Shown piece after piece: positions 29,119 through 37,385 of a DNA stretch of 64,000 bases. Position numbers and translations under genes: made by a program. Within the stretch, counting starts at the first letter, position 1; each line of letters begins with the position of its first letter. The stretch is from Meridianimarinicoccus aquatilis (GTDB lineage Bacteria > Pseudomonadota > Alphaproteobacteria > Rhodobacterales > Rhodobacteraceae): NCBI RefSeq assembly GCF_004358675.1, contig NZ_SMZO01000010.1:44452-108451 (forward strand), written 5' to 3'. The notes under the pieces are model-generated. The model saw only the letters and a program-made list of their open reading frames with translations, had not been told where the DNA came from and ran no database searches.

Positions 29119-29490
29119 ATGTTTCCCGATTTCATAGACGCCCTGCCCCAGCTTGACATCCCCTTTCCCGAAGATGTGGTCAGCGCCCGCGCCATCAGGT
29201 CAAACAAGGGCCTCGCGGTCTTTTTCACGTTCCACAAGGACGTGGTGTTGCCCAAGCACGCGCACGGGCCGCAATGGGGCACTTTGCTTGCGGGCGAGAT
29301 TACAATGACCATCGGCGGAACGACCCGCACCATGTTGCCCGGCGACACGTGGGATATCGGGGACGGCGTTCCCCACAGCGTGCGCATCGCAGCCGGTTCT
29401 GTCGCAATTGACGTCTTTGCCGAACCTGACCGGTATGCGCTGAAGAGTGACGTTTTGGAAGTATCAGAAGACAGCGACACGGATGACTGA
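29119..29490 (+). CDS. Cupin domain protein
   Basis: 123 residues. Single cupin: motif 1 around [15 protein letters not shown], motif 2 around [17 protein letters not shown], with His and Glu available for metal. The ATG at 29119 has AAGGAG 7 nt upstream; the frame is open back to 28204 but that part is the shadow of rpsB. Lies 51 bp before the pseudouridine kinase gene in the same direction. Substrate unknown; a sugar isomerase or a binding function is possible. Confidence 0.85.
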   Translation: MFPDFIDALPQLDIPFPEDVVSARAIRSNKGLAVFFTFHKDVVLPKHAHGPQWGTLLAGEITMTIGGTTRTMLPGDTWDIGDGVPHSVRIAAGSVAIDVFAEPDRYALKSDVLEVSEDSDTDD

Positions 29491-29541
29491 AGCGCGCGAA
29501 ACCTGCTTGTCAAACAGCCCGGCGCAGGCCACCAAGGCCAT

Positions 29542-30432
29542 ATGACAACCGCCCAACCCATTCCCTGTATTGGATCGGTCCTTTGGGACATCATCGGCCG
29601 GTATCCGCGCGCGATGCGCAGTGGCGACGACCGGCCCGGCACCATCAACCGGTTGCCCGGCGGGGTTGCCATGAACGTGGCCCAGACGCTGGTTCGGTTT
29701 GGCCGTTTGCCAACGGTATTGACTTGCATCGGGACAGACGCTGAAGGCGCGGAACTGATCGCCGCCTGCGCCGCATTAGGGGTCGACACCTCTTGTGCGT
29801 TGCGACGGGACGATCTTCCAACCGACCGTTACATGGCGATAGAAGCAGCCAACGGTCTTGTCGCTGCGATTGCGGATGCTGCCTCGCTCGAAGCGGCGGG
29901 CGCCGCGATCCTTGCCCCGTTGAGCGATGGGCGACTGGGAAGCGAAACGGCGCCATTCACTGGCCCCGTCGTGTTGGATGGCAATTTGTCCGAAGGGTTG
30001 TTGGCCGAAATCGCTGAATCCCCGCTTCTTGCGCAGGCCGACTTGCGAATTGTGCCCGCCTCTCCCGGCAAGGCAACTCGCCTTGCGCCCCTGTTGGCTC
30101 TGCCAAATGCCACATTCTACCTGAACCTTGAAGAAGCAGCGCTCCTGGCTGGCGTGGACTTCATCGCCGCACCTGATGCCGCCAATTTTCTGGTCGCCGG
30201 AGGAAGCGCCCGTGTGCTTGTTACCGATGGGGATTCGGTGGCAGCAGATGCGGCGCATAGCGGCACGATCAGCGCGCAACCGCCCGTCGTGGAACAGCGC
30301 CGCGTAACCGGAGCTGGTGACACGTTCATGGCCGCCCATATCGCCGCCGAAGCCCAAGGGCACAGCCGCGAATTCGCGCTGGAAGCCGCATTGCAGGCCG
30401 CTGCCACCTATGTCGCCGGAGAAGACACATGA
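29542..30432 (+). CDS. psuK: PfkB-family pseudouridine kinase
   Basis: 296 residues, ribokinase fold. N-terminal sugar-binding region (LPGGVAMNVAQTLVRFG) and the C-terminal anion hole and catalytic base in VTGAGDTFMAAH. Alone it would be a generic PfkB kinase. The ATGA overlap with psuG fixes the role as phosphorylation of pseudouridine to pseudouridine 5'-phosphate, the pair used in pseudouridine breakdown. Confidence 0.88.
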   Translation: MTTAQPIPCIGSVLWDIIGRYPRAMRSGDDRPGTINRLPGGVAMNVAQTLVRFGRLPTVLTCIGTDAEGAELIAACAALGVDTSCALRRDDLPTDRYMAIEAANGLVAAIADAASLEAAGAAILAPLSDGRLGSETAPFTGPVVLDGNLSEGLLAEIAESPLLAQADLRIVPASPGKATRLAPLLALPNATFYLNLEEAALLAGVDFIAAPDAANFLVAGGSARVLVTDGDSVAADAAHSGTISAQPPVVEQRRVTGAGDTFMAAHIAAEAQGHSREFALEAALQAAATYVAGEDT

Positions 30433-31346
30433 CTGCCCCCCTCGCTTTTAGCACTGAGGTTGCCACCGCCCGCGCGTCAGGCGCACCCATCGTCGCGTTG
30501 GAAAGCACAATCATCACCCATGGGATGCCGTGGCCAAACAACCTGGAAATGGCCCGAAAAGTCGAACAGACGGTGCGCGACGCAGGCGCAGTTCCTGCAA
30601 CCATTGCAGTCATGGGCGGACAAATTCACGTCGGATTGGACGATGCCACCCTGACAGAATTAGCGCAGGCAAAGAATGTCGCAAAACTGTCCCGTGCTGA
30701 TATGGCGGCGTGTCTGGCGACAGGGAACACAGGTGCAACCACGGTCGCGGCGACAATGATTGCGGCCCATCTTGCGGGCATCACAACCTTTGCAACCGGC
30801 GGTATTGGCGGGGTTCACAAAGGGGCCGAAAGCAGCTTTGACATTTCGGCGGACTTGCAGGAATTGGCCCAAACACCCGTTACAGTGGTTTGTGCCGGTG
30901 CCAAGGCGATTTTGGATTTACCGAAGACCTTCGAGGTTCTGGAAACCCTCGGGGTGCCTGTCATCGCAGTTGGGCAAGACGTTCTGCCGGCATTCTGGTC
31001 GCGCAGCGGGCCTATTCCCGCGCCACTTCGCATGGATGACGCAGCGACCATCGCTCGCGCTGGACGGATGCGCGCCGCCCTTGGTTTGCCCGGCGGGCAA
31101 CTGGTCGCGCTGCCCATTCCCCAAATCGACGAAATTCCAGCGGACACTCTCGCGCCTGTTATCGCACAAGCACAGGATGAAGCCGACTCGCAGGGCGTTG
31201 CCGCCAAATCTGTGACCCCCTTTCTTCTGAACCGCATTTTCGAATTGACCGAAGGCCGGTCGCTGGCCTCAAACATCGCCTTAGTGCTTAACAACGCCCG
31301 TTTCGCGGCTGAAATCGCCCGAGAATTCAGCACTGCGCCGAAATAA
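30429..31346 (+). CDS. psuG: Pseudouridine-5'-phosphate glycosidase
   Basis: 305 residues, the usual length. Highly conserved ESTIITHGMPWPNN near the N-terminus (E25 is likely the catalytic glutamate), GATTVAATMIAAH, and GGIGGVHKGAE. Splits pseudouridine phosphate into uracil and ribose 5-phosphate. Overlaps psuK by 4 bp. The uracil could feed the PreT/PreA pathway encoded about 18 kb away in this window. Confidence 0.95.
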   Translation: MTAPLAFSTEVATARASGAPIVALESTIITHGMPWPNNLEMARKVEQTVRDAGAVPATIAVMGGQIHVGLDDATLTELAQAKNVAKLSRADMAACLATGNTGATTVAATMIAAHLAGITTFATGGIGGVHKGAESSFDISADLQELAQTPVTVVCAGAKAILDLPKTFEVLETLGVPVIAVGQDVLPAFWSRSGPIPAPLRMDDAATIARAGRMRAALGLPGGQLVALPIPQIDEIPADTLAPVIAQAQDEADSQGVAAKSVTPFLLNRIFELTEGRSLASNIALVLNNARFAAEIAREFSTAPK

Positions 31347-31506
31347 GTGGCGCACGCTGACGCACCTTTGAGTGCCACCTGTTGTAGCTGCCATAAGCAG
31401 TATCTACATTAATGTCGAAACGTCCGGCAATTCTGGCGGGCTACTCATCATGACACACCAACGCCACTCATCAGGCGGTTTATCCGCCCACCCGAATTGA
31501 GACAGC

Positions 31507-32238
31507 ATGCTCGAACCGCTTGATCCACACAACGAAGACACCGAACGCAAAAAATCAGGGCTTTTGGGCAGCCTCCGCGCCAGCTTCCTGACCGGTATTG
31601 TCGTGATCGCACCAATCGGGCTGACCGTTTACCTGCTGTGGACGATCATGGGGTGGATCGACAGCGTTGTGTTGCCACTGGTTCCCGGTCCATGGCGGCC
31701 AGAGCAGTACATCGGTATCAACTTGCGCGGTGTGGGGGTGATCTTTTTCATCCTCTTTACCATCATCATCGGCTGGGTCGCCAAAGGGCTGATCGGTCGG
31801 TCAATGCTTCGGTGGGCCGAAGGGCTTGTAGACCAGATGCCAGTTGTCCGTTCAATTTATAACGGACTGAAACAAATCGCTGAAACAGTGTTCGCCCAAC
31901 AGGATTCGAGCTTTGAAAAAGCATGTTTGGTCGAATATCCAAGCAAGGGCATCTACGCGATTGGCTTCATTTCAACCAATGCAAAGGGCGAGGTCAACCG
32001 CGTCGCAGGTGGGGCAGAACCGTTGCTCAGCGTCTTTGTGCCAACGACCCCAAATCCCACATCAGGGTTTCTTTTGTTCTTCAAACAAAGCGAAGTGACC
32101 GTCCTTGATATGACGGTCGAAGACGCTGCCAAGTTGGTGATTTCCGCAGGCTTGGTGTACCCAGACGATCTACCCAAGAAAGAACCCGCGCCTTTGGTGA
32201 ACATTCCGGACAAAGTCGCCCGCGAAAGCTGGCGCTGA
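31507..32238 (+). CDS. DUF502 family membrane protein
   Basis: 243 residues. Two clear membrane segments near the N-terminus (SFLTGIVVIAPIGLTVYLLW; GVIFFILFTIIIGWVAKGLIG), then a soluble domain with FVPTTPNPTSGFLLFF, the hallmark of DUF502. Common in alphaproteobacteria next to recG or similar genes; biochemical role unknown. Upstream 160 bp holds only a short hairpin (31466-31480). Confidence 0.9.
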   Translation: MLEPLDPHNEDTERKKSGLLGSLRASFLTGIVVIAPIGLTVYLLWTIMGWIDSVVLPLVPGPWRPEQYIGINLRGVGVIFFILFTIIIGWVAKGLIGRSMLRWAEGLVDQMPVVRSIYNGLKQIAETVFAQQDSSFEKACLVEYPSKGIYAIGFISTNAKGEVNRVAGGAEPLLSVFVPTTPNPTSGFLLFFKQSEVTVLDMTVEDAAKLVISAGLVYPDDLPKKEPAPLVNIPDKVARESWR

Positions 32239-32258
32239 CCAAAGAGTAAACTTCCCTA

Positions 32259-32870
32259 ATGATGACCGCATTGGGCGTCGGCTTCGCAACCGGGTTTTCG
32301 CTGATCCTTGCCATCGGAGCACAGAACGCATTTGTGTTGCGACAAGGCTTGATGCGGTCGCACGTCTTTTCGCTTTGTCTGTTCTGCGCTGTGTCAGATG
32401 CGCTTTTGATCGCGGCGGGGGTCGCCGGTTTCGGGGCGATCACCACTCTTTGGCCGGGGTTTCCCGGCATTATGGCGCTGGCAGGTTCCGGGTTTTTGCT
32501 GGTCTACGGTGCGATGCGGTTCCGTGCCGCGTGGGCGGGCGGGGATGCTTTGACACTCCAAGGTCGCGCCCCAAGTCTGAAGGTCACGATCGCAACGGCG
32601 GCTGCCTTCACGTGGCTCAATCCACATGTTTATCTTGATACACTCGGATTGATTGGCGCGATTTCGACACAATTCTTGGGCAGTGAACGTATGGCTTTTG
32701 GCGCCGGAGCCGTGATCGCGTCGTTTGTCTTCTTCTTTTCGCTCGGCTACGGAGCACGGTGGCTGGCACCGATGCTTCGAACAGATCGCGCCTGGCGCGT
32801 CCTTGACGCCGGAATAGGTGTCGTCATGTGGGGATTGGCCGCCAAATTGATTGGCGGCCTGCTGGTTTGA
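32259..32870 (+). CDS. LysE/ArgO family amino-acid exporter
   Basis: 203 residues, about six membrane segments. The opening GFATGFSLILAIGAQNAFVLRQGL is diagnostic of the LysE/ArgO branch; WLNPHVYLDTLGL is the second signature. Probably exports basic amino acids such as lysine or arginine. It follows DUF502 by 20 bp. Two adjacent in-frame ATG codons make the start ambiguous by one residue. Confidence 0.9.
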   Translation: MMTALGVGFATGFSLILAIGAQNAFVLRQGLMRSHVFSLCLFCAVSDALLIAAGVAGFGAITTLWPGFPGIMALAGSGFLLVYGAMRFRAAWAGGDALTLQGRAPSLKVTIATAAAFTWLNPHVYLDTLGLIGAISTQFLGSERMAFGAGAVIASFVFFFSLGYGARWLAPMLRTDRAWRVLDAGIGVVMWGLAAKLIGGLLV

Positions 32871-32881
32871 TCCCGTAGCGC

Positions 32882-33001
32882 TTATTGCGCGACGTTCTCG
32901 ACCGCTTGGCCAGCACTTTGAATGTCCTGACCTGCACCCTTTACCGTATTACAGCCAGACAGCACCAAAGCGGTCAGGCAAAGTCCAAAAATCACGCGCA
33001 T
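32882..33001 (-). CDS. Entericidin-like small lipoprotein
   Basis: 39 residues. Hydrophobic leader with lipobox LSGC (cysteine 17), then NTVKGAGQDIQSAGQAVENVA, the amphipathic pattern of entericidin A/B peptides. GGAG lies 9 nt upstream of the ATG. Lies convergent with the LysE-type gene. In enterobacteria such peptides form a toxin-antidote pair, but single copies are common and their role is unclear. Confidence 0.8.
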   Translation of the reverse strand: MRVIFGLCLTALVLSGCNTVKGAGQDIQSAGQAVENVAQ

Positions 33002-33056
33002 TTCTTACTTCTCCGAATAGTTGCGGGCGCAGATTGCCATGCACCCGATAGGGCGT

Positions 33057-34106
33057 CTAGCTGAACATACTTGTCAGGTCGACCGTACTTCGTTCGTTCA
33101 AATCATCCTTATGGGCTGCAAGGAAGGTTTGGGCAGCCCGCGCCCCCGCCTCGCGCAACTTCCCAAGAATGTAAGGGGCTGGAACCAGCTTTGTGGCGAC
33201 AGATAGGTCATTCATCAGATCATCATCGGCGATCATATGGATGCGCGGGTCCCGAAAGGACTCGTGATCGAGCCGCCCATCAGCGATCATCCGTTTAACG
33301 AAGGCAATCGCGCGCAATTCACGCAGAAGGGACGAGTTGAAACTGATTTCGTTGATCCGGTTCTGAATTTCAGTCGGAGTCCGGGGCATCTCTTCGCGCT
33401 CAAGCGGATTGATATTTATGATGAGCGTGTCTTCCGGGAACTGCGGTTCAAACATGGGAAACAACGCCGGATTTCCGGTGTAACCACCATCCCAGAATTC
33501 TTCCTCGCGTCCGGTTTGAGTGTCAAAAATCTTGACCCCTTGAAACACGGTCGGAAGGCAGGCCGACGCAAGAATGACATCGGTGCTGATCTCTTCTTGC
33601 CGAAACACGCGGATCTTTCCGTTGCGGACGCGCGTCGTGTTGACGAAAAAAGCGGGCCCCGTTTCGCTGCAAACCCTATCGTATTTAAAGCGATCAACGA
33701 TCCGGCGCAGTGGGTGGCTGTAAAACGGGCCATAGGCATAGGGGCTGATCATCCGGCTTGCCGCATCAGCCATTGCAACAGGCAGCGAATATTCCAGCCC
33801 CTTGGACACAAGAGCCGGGTCCGGGAACACAGCGTTCATCCAAGCCGTGAAACGCATGTCATTGACCGCGCCGATCTGACCCCACAACCAATCCAGGTTC
33901 TCAATCGCTGCGATGCGCCCATCCGCGCCAGGATTTGATGCCAATCCAGCCTTGATCGCGGCGCCATTCAATGCGCCGGCCGATGTGCCGGAAATCGCTG
34001 CGATCTCAATGTCAGCGTCCGCCAGAATGACCTTGAGTGCGCCCCAAGTGAATGCCCCGTGGGCACCGCCCCCCTGCAGCGCAAGGTTGATTCTTTTAGC
34101 GGTCAT
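33057..34106 (-). CDS. Patatin-like phospholipase
   Basis: 349 residues. Oxyanion-hole motif GGGAHGAF (12-19), nucleophile GTSAG with S42, and the dyad aspartate D205 in DGGY. Serine lipase or esterase, cytoplasmic (no signal peptide). The start at 34106 overlaps the stop of the pentapeptide gene in an ATGA, deciding it over the ATG four codons earlier. Third gene of a tightly packed operon with bdhA, so a lipid or polyhydroxybutyrate-related substrate is plausible. Confidence 0.92.
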   Translation of the reverse strand: MTAKRINLALQGGGAHGAFTWGALKVILADADIEIAAISGTSAGALNGAAIKAGLASNPGADGRIAAIENLDWLWGQIGAVNDMRFTAWMNAVFPDPALVSKGLEYSLPVAMADAASRMISPYAYGPFYSHPLRRIVDRFKYDRVCSETGPAFFVNTTRVRNGKIRVFRQEEISTDVILASACLPTVFQGVKIFDTQTGREEEFWDGGYTGNPALFPMFEPQFPEDTLIININPLEREEMPRTPTEIQNRINEISFNSSLLRELRAIAFVKRMIADGRLDHESFRDPRIHMIADDDLMNDLSVATKLVPAPYILGKLREAGARAAQTFLAAHKDDLNERSTVDLTSMFS

Positions 34107-34426
34107 TTTGCATTCCATTTTTCCAGCAAGTCGCTGACGAGTATCCCATCGATCGTCATTCCGACCATATTGGCATCAGCAATCGACACCCCGCTAAGAT
34201 TGGCAAACGAAATGGATGCGCCCGACAGGTTTACGTCATGCAGGCGTAGACCTGTCAGATTCGCGTTCTCGATGATGGCCTCGGACATGTTCACATCTTC
34301 CAGCCGGACATCTTTCAGCACGCTTTCTGTAAACGTAGCCCCTTTGAGACTGACCCGCGCGAAGCGCGAGCCGCATAAGTACATGTTGTCCAGATCAAGC
34401 GTACCGCGCCCAGCCTTGTCGGTCAC
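34103..34426 (-). CDS. Pentapeptide-repeat-like protein
   Basis: 107 residues built from about twelve five-residue steps with a hydrophobic residue at the centre (for example ATFTESVLKD, ANLTGLRLHDVNLSGASISFANLSGVSIADANM), which fold as a right-handed quadrilateral beta helix. Both ends share ATGA overlaps: with the bdhA stop upstream and the patatin start downstream. No other domain. Could act as a scaffold or inhibitor for a partner protein; function unknown. Confidence 0.88.
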   Translation of the reverse strand: MTDKAGRGTLDLDNMYLCGSRFARVSLKGATFTESVLKDVRLEDVNMSEAIIENANLTGLRLHDVNLSGASISFANLSGVSIADANMVGMTIDGILVSDLLEKWNAK

Positions 34427-35196
34427 ATCGCGGTCCAGCCGCCATCCACGCTGATGGTCGTTCCGGTGATTTGCGCAGCAGCGTCAGAACACAGAAACGC
34501 CACTGTGCCGCCCAACTGTTCAGTCGTGGCAAATTCACGGCTGGGTTGGCGAACAAGCAAGACGTCATTCAAGGCTGTTTCTCGGTCCATGTTGTACTTT
34601 TCCATCGTGTCGGGGATCTGCGCCTCGACAAGTGGGGTCAAAACATAGCCTGGGCATACGGCATTTGCCGTGATCGGCTCTTTCGCTGTTTCCAGCGCGG
34701 TCACCTTTGTGAAACCAACAACCCCGTGCTTGGCAGCCACATAGGCGCCTTTGTACGGCGATGCGCGAAGACCGTGAGCACTGGCAATGTTGACGATCCG
34801 GCCCCACCCCGCAGCGCGCATCAAAGGCAGCGCGGCAGCAGTGGTATGAAACGCCGATGACAACATGATCGCGATGATCGCATCCCACTTGGCCACGGGA
34901 AAATCTTCGATCGCCGCAACATGCTGAATACCCGCATTGTTCACTAGCAGATCACACTGCCCCGCCTTTTCAATCAACCCGCGTGCCTCGTCGCCTTTGG
35001 ACAGGTCTGCTTGGATGTAGCGCGCCGTGACACCGAACTCCTTGCTGATCTGTTCCGCGAGTGCGTGATCGTCATCGTTATCTGTGTAGGAATTCAAAAC
35101 AACGTCGGCCCCAGAGCGGGCGAGTTCCTTGGCAACGCCAAGACCGATTCCCGAATTAGATCCGGTGATGACTGCGGTTTTGCCCTTCAGCGACAT
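34423..35196 (-). CDS. bdhA: 3-hydroxybutyrate dehydrogenase
   Basis: 257 residues, short-chain dehydrogenase. NAD-binding TGSNSGIGLG, NNAGIQHV, catalytic S139, Y152 and K156, and VCPGYVLTPLVEAQIPD, which is typical of the D-beta-hydroxybutyrate group. Converts 3-hydroxybutyrate to acetoacetate. AAGGA precedes the start at 35196. First gene of the operon with the pentapeptide and patatin genes. Confidence 0.92.
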   Translation of the reverse strand: MSLKGKTAVITGSNSGIGLGVAKELARSGADVVLNSYTDNDDDHALAEQISKEFGVTARYIQADLSKGDEARGLIEKAGQCDLLVNNAGIQHVAAIEDFPVAKWDAIIAIMLSSAFHTTAAALPLMRAAGWGRIVNIASAHGLRASPYKGAYVAAKHGVVGFTKVTALETAKEPITANAVCPGYVLTPLVEAQIPDTMEKYNMDRETALNDVLLVRQPSREFATTEQLGGTVAFLCSDAAAQITGTTISVDGGWTAM

Positions 35197-35310
35197 GTGA
35201 GTTTCCTTTTTTCTGCAGCTACTTTGGAAACGGTATAGTGCACGCGCAGCGAAAATTGAAATGCCCGACACACCATCTCGAAATCACATGAGGTAAAACT
35301 CTGCTGACCA

Positions 35311-35383
35311 AAAAAAACGCCCGCACAAGGCGGGCGCAGTTATTGAGGCAGGTTTCATACAGGCAAGAAACCTATCGAGCAGT
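35311..35383 (-). ncRNA. Candidate small regulatory RNA (unnamed)
   Basis: About 73 nt on the minus strand. A promoter-like TTGGAG-17-TATATT lies just upstream. The predicted RNA has a first hairpin (7-bp arms, 35367-35373 with 35350-35356, 10-nt loop), a short single-stranded linker, and a strong terminator hairpin (7-bp, 35330-35336 with 35318-35324) ending in seven to eight U. No protein frame ends at this terminator; the facing genes are bdhA (starts 35196, minus) and the plus-strand binding protein at 35486. It therefore looks like an independent short transcript. No known family recognised. Confidence 0.5.
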
Positions 35384-35389
35384 GATTTC

Positions 35390-35418
35390 AATATAGGCAA
35401 TTCGCGAACTTACTCCAA
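35390..35418 (-). promoter_or_regulatory. Promoter of the candidate small RNA
   Basis: -35 TTGGAG (35413-35418), 17-bp spacer, -10 TATATT (35390-35395), minus strand. Start expected near 35383. Confidence 0.5.
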
Positions 35419-35485
35419 CCCAAAAGTTTGAGGATGCACAAAACTTTGATAGTGTGCCGAAAAACAACAGATCGGGCAGGACACG

Positions 35486-37303
35486 ATGACACAACGTAAC
35501 CTGAGTATACGGGCACTTTGGCACGTCGCATGCACGCTGGCCTTGTGCTGCAGCGCAGCGCACGCCCAACAAGGGCCGAAACATGGCATAGCTATGTATG
35601 GTGAGCCTGCTCTACCACCTGATTTTGTGTCGCTTCCTTATGCGAATCCGGACGCTCCCACCGGCGGGCGGATCATTTTCGGCGAAGTTGGCGGGTTTGA
35701 TTCTCTCAATCCTCACATCTTGAAGGGCAATGCACCTTGGGGGGTGCAGGCCAATGTTTTCGAAGGCTTGATGGGGCGAAGCTATGACGAGCCGTTCACC
35801 TTGTACGGATTATTAGCCGCAACGATCGAGACCGGGCCGAATCGGGAATGGGTTGAATTCACTCTCCGGCCCGAGGCGCGATTCTCTGACGGCAGCCCCG
35901 TCACTGTCGACGATGTCATCTGGTCCCACACCATTCTGGGCACCGAAGGACACCCACGGTTTCACGCCGCATGGCAGAAAGTCGACACAATCGAACAGAC
36001 CGGGCCAAGCAGCCTACGGATCACGTTTAATTCTCCCGACCGCGAATTGCCCTTGATCATGGGTCTGCGTCCGATCTTCCAAAAGGCCCAATGGGGAGGC
36101 CGTGATTTCGCAGCTTCGTCAATGATACCGCCTATCGCGACTGGCCCATACGTCATCGATAAAGCCGATCCCGGCCGGAGCCTCGTTCTGAGCCGGAATC
36201 CAGACTATTGGGGGCGTGATCTTCCCTTTGCTCAGGGGCAGTATAACCTAGATGAAATCCGCTATGAGTATTTCGCAGACAGTGGCGTGATGTTCGAAGC
36301 ATTCAAAGCTGGCGAAATCACAAGTTTCCGCGAAGGCGATGCCGCCCGGTGGGACGAAGGGTATGATTTTGGTGCCGTGGCATCGGGTGAGATCGTCAAA
36401 GCCGAAATACCGCATGAACGGCCCACGGGAATTTCTGGACTTGTGTTCAACACCCGCAGTCCTGTGTTTTCGGATTGGCGGGTTCGCGACGCCCTGCTCC
36501 ATGCCTTCAACTATACCTTCATTGCCCAGACTCAGACCGGCGGCGCGGACCCACGCATTCCAAGTTTCTTCGGAAACTCTGTGCTGGCCATGGGCGACGG
36601 CCCCGCAGAGGGTCCAGTGCGCGCCCTTCTTGAGCCGTTTGAAGACAGTTTGGTTCCGGGCGCCTTGGACGCATATGCACTGCCCGCCGGGGACGGGACG
36701 GCGCGCAACCGCAAAGGCATTCGCACCGCCGTGCAGCAACTGGAGGCGGCCGGCTGGACCCCTCAAGACGGAGTGATGCGGAACCAGAATGGCACGCCGC
36801 TGACATTTGAGATCTTGTTGCGGCAAGGGTCGGCGCAAGAGCAGGCCATCGTGAACATCTTCACCGAAGCGTTGGGTCGCCTTGGGATCAGCCCGAAAAT
36901 CACAACCATCGACAATGCGCAGTATGTAGAGCGAACCAATGTCTATGATTTTGACATGGCCTTCTACCGCCGCGCCCTGTCACTGAGCCCCGGCAACGAA
37001 CAGATCCTGTATTGGGGATCAGACGGCGTGACGGAACCCGGCAGCCGCAACTGGATGGGAATGGATAGCCCCGCAGCCGAAGCAATGATCGACACAATGC
37101 TGAACGCGCGCTCGTCGGATGAGTTCACATCCGCAGTGCGCGCCCTTGATCGCGTGTTGACGACCGGGCGCTATGTGATCCCGCTTTGGTATTCTGCTGC
37201 GTCCCGGCTCGCCTTCCGCAAAGAGCTTCACTACCCCGACCGGCTTCCGCTTTACGGGGACTGGAGCGGGTTTCAGCCAGATGTCTGGTGGTGGGAAGAG
37301 TGA
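35486..37303 (+). CDS. Extracellular solute-binding protein family 5 (YejA-like)
   Basis: 605 residues with a signal peptide (about 1-28, ending SAAHAQ). SBP_bac_5 core: LRPEARFSDGSPVTVDDVIWS, ATGPYVIDKADPGRSLVLSRNPDYWG, and a C-terminal PLWYSAASRLAFRKELHYPDR segment. The GGRIIFGEVGGFDSLNPHILKG opening is like the YejA branch that binds microcin-like or oligopeptides. No permease or ATPase genes adjoin it, so it is an orphan binding protein. CAGGA precedes the start. Confidence 0.9.
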   Translation: MTQRNLSIRALWHVACTLALCCSAAHAQQGPKHGIAMYGEPALPPDFVSLPYANPDAPTGGRIIFGEVGGFDSLNPHILKGNAPWGVQANVFEGLMGRSYDEPFTLYGLLAATIETGPNREWVEFTLRPEARFSDGSPVTVDDVIWSHTILGTEGHPRFHAAWQKVDTIEQTGPSSLRITFNSPDRELPLIMGLRPIFQKAQWGGRDFAASSMIPPIATGPYVIDKADPGRSLVLSRNPDYWGRDLPFAQGQYNLDEIRYEYFADSGVMFEAFKAGEITSFREGDAARWDEGYDFGAVASGEIVKAEIPHERPTGISGLVFNTRSPVFSDWRVRDALLHAFNYTFIAQTQTGGADPRIPSFFGNSVLAMGDGPAEGPVRALLEPFEDSLVPGALDAYALPAGDGTARNRKGIRTAVQQLEAAGWTPQDGVMRNQNGTPLTFEILLRQGSAQEQAIVNIFTEALGRLGISPKITTIDNAQYVERTNVYDFDMAFYRRALSLSPGNEQILYWGSDGVTEPGSRNWMGMDSPAAEAMIDTMLNARSSDEFTSAVRALDRVLTTGRYVIPLWYSAASRLAFRKELHYPDRLPLYGDWSGFQPDVWWWEE

Positions 37304-37385
37304 TCCGGGCTGCGGGCCGGCCCTTTAGCCGACGCGTCGAGCATGGAAACCAAGCGCAGCCAACTTTTGCCAAGGTAGCCCCCGT

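Noticed and set aside
34103..34426. Quinolone-resistance (Qnr-like) protein
   Set aside because: Only about 100 residues with a short repeat run and no Qnr-type loops; the operon context points to lipid storage.
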